Below are positions 1 to 8,956 of a DNA stretch of 64,000 nucleotides, one piece after another. The notes under the pieces are model-generated. The model was given only the letters and a program-made list of their open reading frames with translations, ran no database searches and was not told where the DNA came from. This DNA comes from an uncultured Granulosicoccaceae bacterium (lineage in GTDB: Bacteria; Pseudomonadota; Gammaproteobacteria; Granulosicoccales; Granulosicoccaceae). The stretch lies in NCBI GenBank assembly GCA_937922675.1, contig CALAJN010000005.1, forward strand, positions 62,001-126,000, given 5' to 3'. Each line of letters starts with the position of its first letter. Position 1 is the stretch's first letter. A program made the position numbers and the translations under genes.

Positions 1-180
1 CAGGGCGACGCTGATCGCCAGATACCGGTGGCCGCGACCGAGAATTTCGTTGACAGCCAGATCGCACTGGGCACCGATGTGACCTATCACCTCATCGTTG
101 GAGGTCGTCACAGAGACCCTCTCAGTAGTGAGTTCGAGCACACACTAACGTGGCTTGAGACGCACTTTCCACCGCGCTGA
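1..180 (+). CDS. alpha/beta hydrolase, C-terminal fragment (5' end outside window)
   Basis: Reading frame 1 is open from the first base to a TGA at 178-180, giving 59 residues. The fragment reads like the end of an alpha/beta hydrolase: a GDAD-type segment near the start where the acidic catalytic residue usually sits, then a strand-like YHLIVGG stretch, then GGRH with a His in the position of the catalytic histidine, and a short final helix ending in THFPPR. Dienelactone-hydrolase and S9-peptidase-like members end this way. The nucleophile lies outside the window, so the subfamily and substrate cannot be given. The next gene starts about 100 nt downstream on the same strand. Confidence 0.5.
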   Translation, partial: QGDADRQIPVAATENFVDSQIALGTDVTYHLIVGGRHRDPLSSEFEHTLTWLETHFPPR

Positions 181-279
181 CGCTCATACAACAGGCGCTG
201 CGCCACAGCCTGGGTTGCGCAGGCTCAAGAGCGCCGACCGGCAGCCGATCTACCGGTATTGATATCGAGTGATACCTGG

Positions 280-1191
280 ATGGCAATACCAAATCTGGAT
301 CTGCGCAGCAGACTCGCGACCCCTGCCGACGAGATCGTGTACAACGCGTTGGGCATGCCCTTCGCGCAGGCTGCTTCGGTATCCACGGTTGGTCTTGCAC
401 TGGTGCGGGCAGATGCCTGTGTCATCTGGGCCAACGCGGCCTTCGCCGGACTGACGAGTCTTGCCGGCTCGCCCGTAGGAGTGCAGCTTGACCAGGCGTT
501 GGACGTACAGTTCAGGCTCGCTCGAGACGAGGCGCGCGATGCCTTCTCAGCTTCGCGGGGCAGCACGCTTGAATTACACTCCAGCCGGACGGCGCCGGTG
601 ATGTTGCACATCGCAGGCCTGGACCGCGATCAGCGAGTTGTCGTGGCTGTATCGGCCGCGGGCGAGTTGATGAGCGCACCGCTCACCCCGCAAGGGGCGG
701 CCATGATCAATCCACTCACGCGGCTGGGCACCAAAAGCCAGCTGGTGGCACAGCTCGACGCCTGGGCAGGTGAAACAGGTCTTTTGCTGATGAGAATCGA
801 TCTTGACGGGTTTAGCGAGATCAATGAATCACTCGGGCGCACAGAAGGTGATCGCTTGCTGCAACTGGTAGCCGATCGGCTGAATCGCCTGTCGCGCTCC
901 GGTGATGCCGTCTTTCACGTGGATGGGGATGAGTTTGTGGTCCTGCAACCCTCAGAGGAGCCCGGCATTGCCTCAGCGAGTGCCATAGCCGAGCGCTTGA
1001 CCGCGATTTTCGATCGCCCGTTTCGGATGGATGATCGTCTGGTCGAGATAGGTGCGAGTGTGGGTGTTGCGCTTGTTCAGGCGGCCGACGGCGATGGAGC
1101 AAAAGACATGCTTCACAAGACCGAACTGGCGGTTCGCGAAGCCAAGCGCGCGGGCGGACAGACCTGGCGAGTGTTCAGCGAGGATTCCTGA
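280..1191 (+). CDS. PAS-like plus degenerate GGDEF domain protein
   Basis: A 303-residue protein with no signal peptide and no evident membrane segment. The first part (about 25-130) looks like a PAS-type sensor. The second (about 145-300) is a GGDEF domain: it has the LTRLGTKSQL entry motif, the FSEINESLGRTEGD helix, and the active-site loop DGDEF at residues 215-219 in place of GGDEF. An RSGD motif sits exactly five residues before that loop, as the RxxD product-inhibition site does in diguanylate cyclases. The canonical first Gly is Asp, so activity is uncertain: it could make cyclic di-GMP weakly or only bind it. ATG at 280 was chosen over an in-frame TTG at 259. It may be unrelated to the sugar operon that follows after a 279-nt regulatory gap. 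Confidence 0.75.
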   Translation: MAIPNLDLRSRLATPADEIVYNALGMPFAQAASVSTVGLALVRADACVIWANAAFAGLTSLAGSPVGVQLDQALDVQFRLARDEARDAFSASRGSTLELHSSRTAPVMLHIAGLDRDQRVVVAVSAAGELMSAPLTPQGAAMINPLTRLGTKSQLVAQLDAWAGETGLLLMRIDLDGFSEINESLGRTEGDRLLQLVADRLNRLSRSGDAVFHVDGDEFVVLQPSEEPGIASASAIAERLTAIFDRPFRMDDRLVEIGASVGVALVQAADGDGAKDMLHKTELAVREAKRAGGQTWRVFSEDS

Positions 1192-1280
1192 CGAACGCGC
1201 GGTGAAGGAGTGATCAAACACGGCAAGGACGCCGAATATTCAGCGAAAAATTCGACCTGAACGACCTCGAATTGACCGCA

Positions 1281-1302
1281 TTTGTGCCACTTGCGGCACA
1301 AA
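1281..1302. promoter_or_regulatory. perfect inverted repeat upstream of smoE
   Basis: TTTGTGCC (1281-1288) and GGCACAAA (1295-1302) are perfect 8-bp arms around a 6-nt spacer. No T-run follows, so it does not look like an intrinsic terminator for the GGDEF gene. It lies about 170 bp before the smoE start in a gene-free stretch, which fits an operator for a dimeric regulator. Which protein binds is unknown. Confidence 0.45.
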
Positions 1303-1364
1303 CCCCACTGATACCTGAACGTATCTGCGCAATTGAGTATCATTCTTCCGAATTCGAACAATTT

Positions 1365-1425
1365 AGTACAGAAAATAACCATCTCTGTACTGTTCGGACA
1401 TATGTGAATATCCTACTGTACTGTT
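1365..1425 (+). promoter_or_regulatory. candidate AraC-family operator array before smoE
   Basis: CTGTACTGTT occurs twice as a direct repeat (1385-1394 and 1416-1425), 31 bp start to start, or about three helical turns. A reverse-oriented copy, AGTACAGA (1365-1372), forms an 8-bp inverted repeat with TCTGTACT (1384-1391). Direct repeats on one DNA face are typical sites for AraC-family activators, and an AraC-family gene ends this operon (8025-8939). The array lies 46-106 bp before the smoE ATG. That it is the site for that regulator is inference. I did not find an unambiguous -35/-10 pair here, as expected of an activator-dependent promoter. Confidence 0.4.
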
Positions 1426-1470
1426 GTTGCCCAGCAGCAACAATTCACTGCATCGGAGGAATCCCCACAG

Positions 1471-2781
1471 ATGAAGTACTTCAAGAAGGCGGCGCTTGCC
1501 GCTGCTACCGGCGCTATTCTGGCTGCCGGGGCCGCTCAGGCCGAAACCGTGACCATCGCAACCGTCAACAACGGTGACATGGTCCGCATGCAGAAGTTGA
1601 CCGACGACTTCACCAGCAAGAACCCTGGCATCGAACTCGAGTGGGTAACACTTGAAGAGAACGCGTTGCGCCAGCAGGTCACCACCGACATCGCCACCAA
1701 GGGTGGGCAGTTCGACGTGATGACAATCGGTACCTACGAAGTGCCAATCTGGGCTCAGCAAGGGTGGCTCGTGCCACTTGACGATCTCGGCGCAGATTAC
1801 GACATCGACGACATCCTGCCCGCTATCCGCGGCGGTTTGTCTGTTGACGGCAGCCTGTACGCAGCACCGTTCTACGGTGAGTCCTCCATGGTCATGTACC
1901 GCACAGACCTGATGGAAGCGGCTGGCATGGAAATGCCGGAAGCCCCTACCTGGGACTTTATCGCTGACGCCGCTCGTGCCATGACCGACAAGGACAACGA
2001 TATCTACGGTATCTGCCTTCGAGGCAAGGCTGGTTGGGGTGAGAACATGGCGTTCCTGACCGCTACAGCCAACTCTTTTGGCGCTCGTTGGTTTGATGAG
2101 GAGTGGAATGCCCAGTTCGACAGCCCGCAGTGGGCCGAGACACTGAACTTCTATGTTGACCTGATGAACGAAGCAGGCCCGCCAGGAGCTTCCAACAACG
2201 GCTTCAACGAAAACCTCACCTTGTTCCGTAATGGCCAGTGCGGCATGTGGATCGACGCAACGGTTGCAGCCTCTTTCGTTACCAACGAGGAATCCACGGT
2301 TGCAGACAGCGTTGGCTTCGCACTCGCCCCTGACAATGGCCTCGGCAAGCGCGGTAACTGGCTGTGGGCATGGTCACTGGCAATACCCGCTGGTACCCAG
2401 CAGGAAGAAGCTGCGAAGAAATTCGTTGCCTGGGCTACCTCCAAGGACTATCTGGAGCTGGTTGCCGAGAACGAAGGTTGGGCTAACGTACCGCCGGGAA
2501 CACGTACTTCTCTGTACGAAAACCCCGAATACCAGAAGGTACCTTTCGCTCAGATGACGCTAGACAGCATCAACTCGGCAGACCCGACCAACCCCACCGT
2601 TGATCCGGTTCCCTATGTGGGTGTTCAGTTCGTGGCTATTCCCGAGTTCCAGGGCATGGCTACTGCCGTAGGCCAGCAGTTCTCTGCTGCTCTGGCTGGT
2701 CAGACCACTGTTGAAAGTGCGCTCGCCAATGCTCAGGCACTGACACAGCGCACGATGGACCGAGCGGGCTACCCGAAGTAA
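1471..2781 (+). CDS. smoE: polyol ABC transporter substrate-binding protein SmoE-like
   Basis: A 436-residue periplasmic binding protein of the family-1 extracellular solute-binding group. Residues 1-24 form a signal peptide (MKYFKKAA, hydrophobic core, AAQA cleavage site). The mature part has the typical two-lobe layout, including the FDVMTIGTYEVPIWAQQGWL segment of the mannitol/sorbitol binding branch and the GLSVDGSLYAAPFY stretch. A good Shine-Dalgarno sequence, GGAGGA at 1455-1460, supports the ATG. It leads a cluster with two permeases, an ATPase, a sorbitol-type dehydrogenase and mannitol dehydrogenase, in the order known for the smo/mtl polyol operon of Rhodobacter. The ligand is therefore most likely sorbitol, mannitol or a related hexitol. 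Ligand choice is inference from context. Confidence 0.88.
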   Translation: MKYFKKAALAAATGAILAAGAAQAETVTIATVNNGDMVRMQKLTDDFTSKNPGIELEWVTLEENALRQQVTTDIATKGGQFDVMTIGTYEVPIWAQQGWLVPLDDLGADYDIDDILPAIRGGLSVDGSLYAAPFYGESSMVMYRTDLMEAAGMEMPEAPTWDFIADAARAMTDKDNDIYGICLRGKAGWGENMAFLTATANSFGARWFDEEWNAQFDSPQWAETLNFYVDLMNEAGPPGASNNGFNENLTLFRNGQCGMWIDATVAASFVTNEESTVADSVGFALAPDNGLGKRGNWLWAWSLAIPAGTQQEEAAKKFVAWATSKDYLELVAENEGWANVPPGTRTSLYENPEYQKVPFAQMTLDSINSADPTNPTVDPVPYVGVQFVAIPEFQGMATAVGQQFSAALAGQTTVESALANAQALTQRTMDRAGYPK

Positions 2782-2848
2782 GCCGTCGGTGACATAGCTC
2801 GATAATCCCGGAGCGGCGCCGACACGGCGAAACTGCGGGCTTGGTCAG

Positions 2849-2881
2849 CCCCCTGCAGGGCATGCACTGAACTGCAGGGGG
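2849..2881 (+). promoter_or_regulatory. strong stem-loop between smoE and smoF
   Basis: CCCCCTGCAG (2849-2858) and CTGCAGGGGG (2872-2881) are perfect 10-bp arms with a 13-nt loop. There is no U-tract, so it is not a standard terminator. It sits in the 138-nt gap after the binding-protein gene and before the permease genes. Such structures often protect upstream mRNA, or partly stop transcription, so that the binding protein is made in excess over the membrane proteins. That role is inferred. Confidence 0.6.
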
Positions 2882-2919
2882 TCCCTAGCGCTTGCCTCTT
2901 CCGCCTGCCCGAATCTGTT

Positions 2920-3792
2920 ATGTCGACTACACATACACGCAACGCTGCGCGCACGATGATGTCGCCGGCTGTCATCCTCCTGTTGCTATGGATGATAGTG
3001 CCGCTCGCGATGACGCTGTACTTCTCTTTCCTGCGCTACAACCTGTTGATGCCGGGGACCGAGGCCTTCGACGGAATCCAGAACTATCGGTACTTCCTTA
3101 CGGATCCGGCCTTCCTCGAGGCGCTTGGCAACACCCTGATGCTCGTTGGTGGCGTGTTGTGCATTACCGTTATCGGTGGCACCTTGCTGGCTCTGCTGCT
3201 CGACCAACCGATGTTCGGTCAGGGCATTGTGCGATTGTTGTTCATCGCCCCGTTCTTTGTCATGCCCACGGTGTCGGCGTTGGTGTGGAAGAACATGTTC
3301 ATGAATCCGACCAACGGCCTGTTTGCCTTCGTGGCCAAGGTTTTTGGTGGAACCCCTATCGACTGGTTAGGCCACTATCCGCTGCCATCAATCATCCTGA
3401 TCGTCGCCTGGCAGTGGCTTCCCTTTGCAACATTGATCCTGTTGACCGCATTGCAATCGCTGGACTCAGAGCAGATTGAAGCTGCCGAGATGGACGGCGC
3501 CAATGCCTTTAGCCGCTTCTTTCACATTGTGGTGCCGCACCTCGCGCGCGCAGCCACCGTCGTCATCCTGATCCAGACCATCTTTTTGCTCTCGATCTTT
3601 GCCGAAATCCTGGTAACCACCAACGGTGGCCCAGGCAACGCGTCAACCAACATACCGTTTCTGGTGTACGCGCAATCCTTGCTTCAATTTGATGTTGGTG
3701 TCGGCTCAGCCGGCGGAATTGTCGCTGTCGTCCTCGCCAATATCGTTGCCATCTTCCTGATGCGCATGGTTGGCAAGAACCTGGATCTCTAG
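2920..3792 (+). CDS. smoF: polyol ABC transporter permease SmoF-like
   Basis: A 290-residue inner-membrane permease of the MalF type with about six membrane helices. The first helix follows the short charged N-terminus (residues 1-16). The conserved EAA loop that docks to the ATPase reads EAAEMDGANAFSRFFHIVVP at about 187-206. It pairs with SmoG to form the membrane channel of the importer. The ATG at 2920 fits family length; no strong ribosome-binding site is visible, so translation may be modest compared with smoE. The stop overlaps the ribosome-binding site of smoG. A homologous sugar substrate other than hexitols cannot be excluded from this gene alone. Confidence 0.88.
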   Translation: MSTTHTRNAARTMMSPAVILLLLWMIVPLAMTLYFSFLRYNLLMPGTEAFDGIQNYRYFLTDPAFLEALGNTLMLVGGVLCITVIGGTLLALLLDQPMFGQGIVRLLFIAPFFVMPTVSALVWKNMFMNPTNGLFAFVAKVFGGTPIDWLGHYPLPSIILIVAWQWLPFATLILLTALQSLDSEQIEAAEMDGANAFSRFFHIVVPHLARAATVVILIQTIFLLSIFAEILVTTNGGPGNASTNIPFLVYAQSLLQFDVGVGSAGGIVAVVLANIVAIFLMRMVGKNLDL

Positions 3793-3802
3793 GAGCTCAA
3801 CG

Positions 3803-4633
3803 ATGGCACGCCAAGTCACATTGAACCGACGGCTGATCAACACAGCCGTTGCCTGGAGCCTCGGGTTATTGATCTTTTTCCCGATCCTCTGGACCATCCT
3901 GACCAGCTTCAAGACAGAGGCCGAAGCGATATCGCTGCAACCTTCGCTGTTTGGGTTCGACTGGACACTGGAGAACTATCAGGAAGTCAACGCTCGCTCG
4001 AACTACCCGCGCTTTTTTGCCAACTCCGTGATCATTGCTGTCGGCTCGACCCTGCTCGGCCTGTGCATCGCGGTACCAGCGGCGTGGGCGATGGCCTTTG
4101 TTCCCTCCAATCGAACACGCGGCATATTGATGTGGATGCTGTCGACAAAGATGCTGCCACCAGTCGGCGTACTCATTCCTATCTATTTGATCTTCAGGGA
4201 ATTCGGGTTGCTGGATTCACGCATTGGTCTTGTATTCGTACTGATGATGGTCAATTTACCCATCATCATCTGGATGCTGTTTACCTACTTCAGAGAGATT
4301 CCGGGTGAGATCCTCGAGGCGGCGCGCATGGATGGCGCAAACATGAAGTCCGAAATCCTGTATGTCCTCACTCCCATGGCGGTGCCAGGCATTGCATCAA
4401 CCATGCTGCTGTGCGTGATACTCGCGTGGAATGAAGCTTTCTGGACGCTGGTGTTGACAACGACCCAGGCAGCACCGCTCACGCAGTTCATTGCAAGCTT
4501 TTCCAGTCCCGAGGGGCTGTTCTACGCCAAGCTCTCTGCGGCATCGACGATGGCGATCGCACCGGTTTTGATCCTCGGTTGGTTTAGTCAGAAGCAGTTG
4601 GTCAGAGGCCTGACTTTCGGCGCAGTCAAATAG
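3803..4633 (+). CDS. smoG: polyol ABC transporter permease SmoG-like
   Basis: A 276-residue MalG-type permease with six predicted membrane segments. The EAA docking loop reads EAARMDGANMKSEILYVLTP in the second half, and the C-terminus ends in the usual VRGLTFGAVK. Start at ATG 3803, because AGGAG at 3791-3795 lies about 8 nt upstream; an in-frame TTG at 3770 would overlap smoF by 23 nt and is less likely. Only 10 nt separate it from smoF, so the two are cotranscribed and probably translated in balance. It is the second half of the channel formed with SmoF. Confidence 0.88.
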   Translation: MARQVTLNRRLINTAVAWSLGLLIFFPILWTILTSFKTEAEAISLQPSLFGFDWTLENYQEVNARSNYPRFFANSVIIAVGSTLLGLCIAVPAAWAMAFVPSNRTRGILMWMLSTKMLPPVGVLIPIYLIFREFGLLDSRIGLVFVLMMVNLPIIIWMLFTYFREIPGEILEAARMDGANMKSEILYVLTPMAVPGIASTMLLCVILAWNEAFWTLVLTTTQAAPLTQFIASFSSPEGLFYAKLSAASTMAIAPVLILGWFSQKQLVRGLTFGAVK

Positions 4634-4707
4634 CAGGCCACAGTCAGACTCACTGGCGGATTTGAGCCAATCGCGCATTGAGCGCGCAAACGAACAAAGA
4701 CACGATA

Positions 4708-5712
4708 ATGGGCAGCATCACACTCAAGAAGGTCGCCAAGCGCTTCGGCGACGTTGAAGTCATCCCGCCGCTGGATCTTGCGATTGAGGACGGTGAGTTC
4801 GTTGTGTTCGTTGGACCCTCGGGCTGCGGCAAATCAACCCTGTTGCGTTTGATTGCTGGCCTTGAGGATGTCAGCGAGGGCGTCATCGAAATCGACGGCA
4901 CAGATGCCACGGAGCAACCACCGGCCAAAAGGCGGCTTGCAATGGTGTTTCAGTCCTACGCCTTGTACCCCCATATGTCGGTTCGCAAGAACATCGCTTT
5001 CCCGCTGAAGATGGCAGGAATGGAGAAGAGCGCGATCAAGGCCAAGGTTGATCATGCCGCCAAGACGCTTAATCTGTCTGACTATATCGACCGCCGTCCA
5101 GGGCAACTCTCGGGCGGCCAGCGCCAACGGGTAGCGATCGGTCGTGCCATTGTTCGTGAACCCTCTGCGTTCCTGTTTGACGAGCCGCTGTCAAACCTTG
5201 ACGCTGCCTTGCGCGGCAACATGCGTATCGAGATCTCGGAGCTACACCAGACGCTGGATACGACCATGGTCTACGTTACACACGATCAGGTTGAAGCGAT
5301 GACGATGGCTGACAAGATCGTGGTACTGAATGCTGGACGTATTGAACAAGTCGGTTCACCGATGGAGCTCTATCGGGAACCTGCCAATGTGTTCGTCGCG
5401 AGTTTCATCGGTAGCCCCTCAATGAACATCATTACCGGGGCACCGGCCGCTGAAGCCGGTGCCACAACCATTGGCATACGTCCAGAGCATTTCCAGCTGT
5501 CGACGGACGGTGGCCAATGGCGAGGCGTGGTCGGGGTGTCCGAGCACTTGGGTTCGGATACGTTTTTGCGCGTTGACGTCGAAGGCGTAGGCACACTTAC
5601 TGCGCGTGCTGAGGGAGAGTTCCCGGCGCGCCATGGTGATACGGTGGGCCTCACTCCGGATCCAGAGCGTATGCACCGCTTTGATGCCGCTGGGCTGCGT
5701 ATCGTCCGCTGA
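4708..5712 (+). CDS. smoK: polyol ABC transporter ATPase SmoK-like
   Basis: A 334-residue MalK/UgpC-type ATPase. Walker A is GPSGCGKST (about residue 38), the Q-loop follows in [14 protein letters not shown], the signature is [15 protein letters not shown], and Walker B with the D-loop is [13 protein letters not shown]. The H-loop is [15 protein letters not shown]. The C-terminal third (about 235-334) is the OB-fold regulatory extension found in CUT1 sugar importers. ATG 4708 begins the usual [11 protein letters not shown] start; a TTG at 4678 in the same frame would add ten unconserved residues. It energises the SmoF/SmoG channel. Spacing to smoG is 74 nt and to smoS 22 nt. Confidence 0.9.
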   Translation: MGSITLKKVAKRFGDVEVIPPLDLAIEDGEFVVFVGPSGCGKSTLLRLIAGLEDVSEGVIEIDGTDATEQPPAKRRLAMVFQSYALYPHMSVRKNIAFPLKMAGMEKSAIKAKVDHAAKTLNLSDYIDRRPGQLSGGQRQRVAIGRAIVREPSAFLFDEPLSNLDAALRGNMRIEISELHQTLDTTMVYVTHDQVEAMTMADKIVVLNAGRIEQVGSPMELYREPANVFVASFIGSPSMNIITGAPAAEAGATTIGIRPEHFQLSTDGGQWRGVVGVSEHLGSDTFLRVDVEGVGTLTARAEGEFPARHGDTVGLTPDPERMHRFDAAGLRIVR

Positions 5713-5734
5713 GTGTGGCACCAGAAGGAATGTT

Positions 5735-6517
5735 GTGAACGCACAGAGACGACTAACAGGACGCGTCGCACTGGTTACCGGAGCCGCTCGAGGTATCGGG
5801 CGAGCGTTCTGCGAAGCGTATGCCCACGAAGGTGCCCGAGTTGTCATAGCTGACATTGATCATGTCGGGGCACAAGGTGTGGCTGACCGGATCGGTGAGT
5901 CCGCGATAGCGGTCCATATCGACGTACGCGAACAAGCGTCCATCGATTCGGCTGTCGCTCAAGTGATCGATCGTTTTGGTCATATCGACATCCTGGTCAA
6001 CAATGCTGCGGTCTTTGATCTTGATCCAATCGTGGATATCACCCGTGAGTCATACAATCGTCTGTTCGACATCAACGTGTCAGGCACATTGTTTACCCTG
6101 CAAGCGGTCGCCAGGCATATGATCGAGCGCGGCAAAGGCGGCAAGATCATCAACATGGCGTCTCAAGCGGGTCGTCGTGGTGAGCCTTTGGTTGCAGTGT
6201 ATTGCGCTACCAAGGCAGCCGTTATCTCCCTGACACAGTCAGCGGGTCTGAACTTGATCAAGCACGGTATCAATGTCAACGCTATCGCCCCTGGTGTTGT
6301 CGATGGAGAGCATTGGGATGGCGTGGATGCAAAGTTTGCACAAGCTGAGGGCCTTGCCCCCGGTGAGAAAAAGAGCACCGTTGGAGCAGCAGTTCCTTTC
6401 GGGCGTATGGCTACACCTGCCGACCTGAGCGGCATGGCTATTTTCCTGGCATCGTCGGATGCCGATTACATCGTTGCCCAGACCTATAATGTCGACGGCG
6501 GCAATTGGATGAACTGA
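5735..6517 (+). CDS. smoS: sorbitol/galactitol dehydrogenase SmoS-like (SDR)
   Basis: A 260-residue classical short-chain dehydrogenase. The NAD-binding motif TGAARGIG lies at about 16-23, NNAA is present, the catalytic Ser is in NMASQAG, and the Tyr/Lys pair is YCATK. The C-terminus YNVDGGNWMN is characteristic of the SmoS/PolS group, which oxidises D-sorbitol to D-fructose and galactitol to L-tagatose. Start is GTG at 5735, supported by AGAAGGAA at 5723-5730; the upstream open frame overlaps smoK and is not conserved. It lies 22 nt after smoK and 5 nt before mtlK, so transport and oxidation are coexpressed. Confidence 0.87.
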   Translation: MNAQRRLTGRVALVTGAARGIGRAFCEAYAHEGARVVIADIDHVGAQGVADRIGESAIAVHIDVREQASIDSAVAQVIDRFGHIDILVNNAAVFDLDPIVDITRESYNRLFDINVSGTLFTLQAVARHMIERGKGGKIINMASQAGRRGEPLVAVYCATKAAVISLTQSAGLNLIKHGINVNAIAPGVVDGEHWDGVDAKFAQAEGLAPGEKKSTVGAAVPFGRMATPADLSGMAIFLASSDADYIVAQTYNVDGGNWMN

Positions 6518-6522
6518 TCGCG

Positions 6523-8013
6523 ATGACCGCCTCACACACCTCCAAGGCAGTACAGTTGTCGCTTGAGACACTTGATCAACTACCCGCTCCGGTGGGACGA
6601 CCGAGCTATGGCCGAGATCAGTTGTCTCCCGGAATACTACACATCGGGCCAGGCAACTTTCATCGCTCACATCAGGCGGTCTACCTCGATCGCCTGATGA
6701 ACAGCGGCATCGGTAAAGACTGGGCTATCGTGGGTGCGAGCATCATGCCGGGGGATACGCGCTTGCGCGACATCATGCTTGAACAAGATTGCCTGACCAC
6801 GGTCGTCGAGCAATCCGATGGCAAGACTCGCGCTCATGTAACTGCTTGCATGATTGATTATCTTCCCGTGGGCGATACCCAGGCGATTCTCGATGCCATG
6901 GAGTCCGAACAGATCCGCATCGTTTCGATGACTATTACCGAGGGCGGCTATTTTCTGGATGCGGCTACCGGTCACTTCGATACAAGCCACCCCGCCATTG
7001 CCGCTGAGGTCAATGCAGATTCTCCCGGTACGGTTTTCGGGTTGCTGGTCAGAGCCTTGCGCAATCGACGCGATGCTGGCTTGCCTCCGTTCACGGTCAT
7101 GAGCTGCGACAATCTGCCGCACAACGGGTCTATTGCGCGTCAAGCAACGGTTGAGACTGCTCGCCTGATTGATGCAGCTCTGGCAGACTGGATCGATGCC
7201 AACGTCAGTTTTCCCAATGCGATGGTTGACAGGATCACACCTGCGACTGGCGAGCGGGAACTCACCAGTATCGTGAACGAACACGGTGTAGCCGATAGCG
7301 CGCCGGTTTTTTGCGAGACATTTTTGCAATGGGTTCTTGAAGACAAGTTTTGCAACGGCCGGCCTCCGCTTGAACAAGTGGGCGTGCAGATCGTATCGGA
7401 TGTCACCCCGTTCGAGATGCTCAAGATTCGAGTACTAAACGGTGGTCATGCCCTGATTGCCTACCCTGCTGCTCTGCTCGGCATCGAGCTTGCCGATGAG
7501 GCCATGGCCAATCCCTTGATCCGCGGTTTCATTGACAAGGTAGAGCACAACGAGGTGATCCCGACAGTACCGCCGGTACCAGACACAGACGCGACGGACT
7601 ATTTCGCCACCGTCGTGCAGCGTTTTTCAAACCCTGCTATCGGCGACACCATTGAGCGACTGTGCTACGACGGATCAAACAGACAGCCCAAGTTCATCGT
7701 GCCAACGATCGCTGCGCGACTGGCCTCAGGTGATGACGTCACAGGGCTGGCACTTGGCTGCGCTTTCTGGTGCCGATATTGTGCTGGCACAGATGAGCAG
7801 GGGCAAACGCTGGCGCCCAATGATCTTGCGCACACCACGCTCATGTCAGTAGCGCTGGCGGCACGCAGCCGCCCTGTCACCTGGCTTGAGCAGCATGATA
7901 TCTACGGTGATCTCGGCACGGAGCCTGTGTTTGTGCGAGCGTTCACTGATGCATTGAATGCGATTTGGGAAGATGGAACACAGGCCGTCCTGACTCGTTA
8001 TATTGCAAACTGA
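6523..8013 (+). CDS. mtlK: mannitol 2-dehydrogenase
   Basis: A 496-residue polyol-specific long-chain dehydrogenase, which oxidises D-mannitol (and often D-arabinitol or D-sorbitol) to the ketose with NAD. The N-terminal nucleotide-binding part has the family motif ILHIGPGNFHRSHQAVYLD. The catalytic Lys, Asn and His are seen in KIRVLNGGH. Length is normal for the family. ATG at 6523 lies 5 nt after the smoS stop and is preferred over TTG 6505, which would overlap it. With SmoS it channels hexitols to fructose, which can be phosphorylated by the kinases elsewhere in the window. No xylulokinase or fructokinase is fused to this operon, unlike some relatives. Confidence 0.93.
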   Translation: MTASHTSKAVQLSLETLDQLPAPVGRPSYGRDQLSPGILHIGPGNFHRSHQAVYLDRLMNSGIGKDWAIVGASIMPGDTRLRDIMLEQDCLTTVVEQSDGKTRAHVTACMIDYLPVGDTQAILDAMESEQIRIVSMTITEGGYFLDAATGHFDTSHPAIAAEVNADSPGTVFGLLVRALRNRRDAGLPPFTVMSCDNLPHNGSIARQATVETARLIDAALADWIDANVSFPNAMVDRITPATGERELTSIVNEHGVADSAPVFCETFLQWVLEDKFCNGRPPLEQVGVQIVSDVTPFEMLKIRVLNGGHALIAYPAALLGIELADEAMANPLIRGFIDKVEHNEVIPTVPPVPDTDATDYFATVVQRFSNPAIGDTIERLCYDGSNRQPKFIVPTIAARLASGDDVTGLALGCAFWCRYCAGTDEQGQTLAPNDLAHTTLMSVALAARSRPVTWLEQHDIYGDLGTEPVFVRAFTDALNAIWEDGTQAVLTRYIAN

Positions 8014-8024
8014 CGTCGCATTCC

Positions 8025-8939
8025 TTGTCTGTCGCTGCTCGCCAACCGTTACCGCCTGAACTCGAAGCTCTCGAGGTCGACAAGCGTTCAGTGCTCGCTT
8101 TTTCCCACGGGTTTCCGAGCGAGCTGGTGCGTTGGCATTGCCATGACGACTATGAGCTGCACTATATCGTTGAAAGTTTTGGCAAGGTCTTTGTGGGTGA
8201 CCATGTGGGTGCTTTTGCACCCGGCCAAATGGTTATGACTGGCCCGCGCCTGCCGCACAACTGGATCAGTCATACAGAGCCAGATGAGATCGTCCCTGTA
8301 AGAGACATGGTCGTGCAGTTTCGTCAGGAGCTGGTGCCCGCGATAGTCGCCTCTGCGCCCGAGCTTGATTCGCTGCTGGTATTGCTCGAGCGCTCACGTC
8401 GTGGCATTGAGTTTGTTGGCACTGACCCAGAAGAATGCAAGCAATGGTTTGAGAGCATGATAGAGGCCAACAGTGCAGCGCGCATTACACTGTTGCTCGA
8501 TTTTCTGCTCAAACTGTCTTCAGAGTCCGAGTACCGATTGCTTTCGACGATGCCCATGCGAGCCGATACAGATTCTGCGGCTCTGGACAAAGTCGATCTG
8601 GTGACTTCCTATGTCACTGAACACTACTCAAGCGATATTCCGCTCGCTACTGTGGCTGCCTTGGTCGGCATGAGCGAGAGCACGTTTTCGCGGTTTTTCA
8701 CCAAGGCAACCGGCAACGGCTTTACTCGTTTCTTGAATCGAGTGCGTGTTTCCAAGGCCTGCGAGCTGCTCGGTGAAAGCGAAGAGCCAATCACTGATAT
8801 CTGCTTTGCAGTGGGCTTCAACAATGTTGCCAACTTCAACCGAAGATTCCGGGAGCTCAAGGCGGTAACACCGCGTGAGTACCGTCAGCAGACGCGGCTT
8901 CGTCATAACAATCCTCGCTCGGCGTATACCGCGAGCTAG
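8025..8939 (+). CDS. AraC-family regulator, probable activator of the polyol operon
   Basis: About 304 residues. The N-terminal cupin-like sensor domain has the WHCHDDYELHYIVE metal/sugar-pocket motif (about 35-50). The C-terminal AraC domain (about 195-295) has two helix-turn-helix units, LATVAALVGMSESTFSRFF and ITDICFAVGFNNVANFNRRF, followed by TPREYR. The start is uncertain: no ATG fits, so TTG 8025 was chosen, 11 nt after mtlK; CTG 8010, TTG 7965 (overlapping mtlK) and GTG 8091 are alternatives. Position at the end of the smo/mtl genes and homology to MtlR-type activators suggest it controls them, perhaps through the repeat array at 1365-1425. Confidence 0.8.
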   Translation: MSVAARQPLPPELEALEVDKRSVLAFSHGFPSELVRWHCHDDYELHYIVESFGKVFVGDHVGAFAPGQMVMTGPRLPHNWISHTEPDEIVPVRDMVVQFRQELVPAIVASAPELDSLLVLLERSRRGIEFVGTDPEECKQWFESMIEANSAARITLLLDFLLKLSSESEYRLLSTMPMRADTDSAALDKVDLVTSYVTEHYSSDIPLATVAALVGMSESTFSRFFTKATGNGFTRFLNRVRVSKACELLGESEEPITDICFAVGFNNVANFNRRFRELKAVTPREYRQQTRLRHNNPRSAYTAS

Positions 8940-8956
8940 GGTCGCGCCGGTACTGT

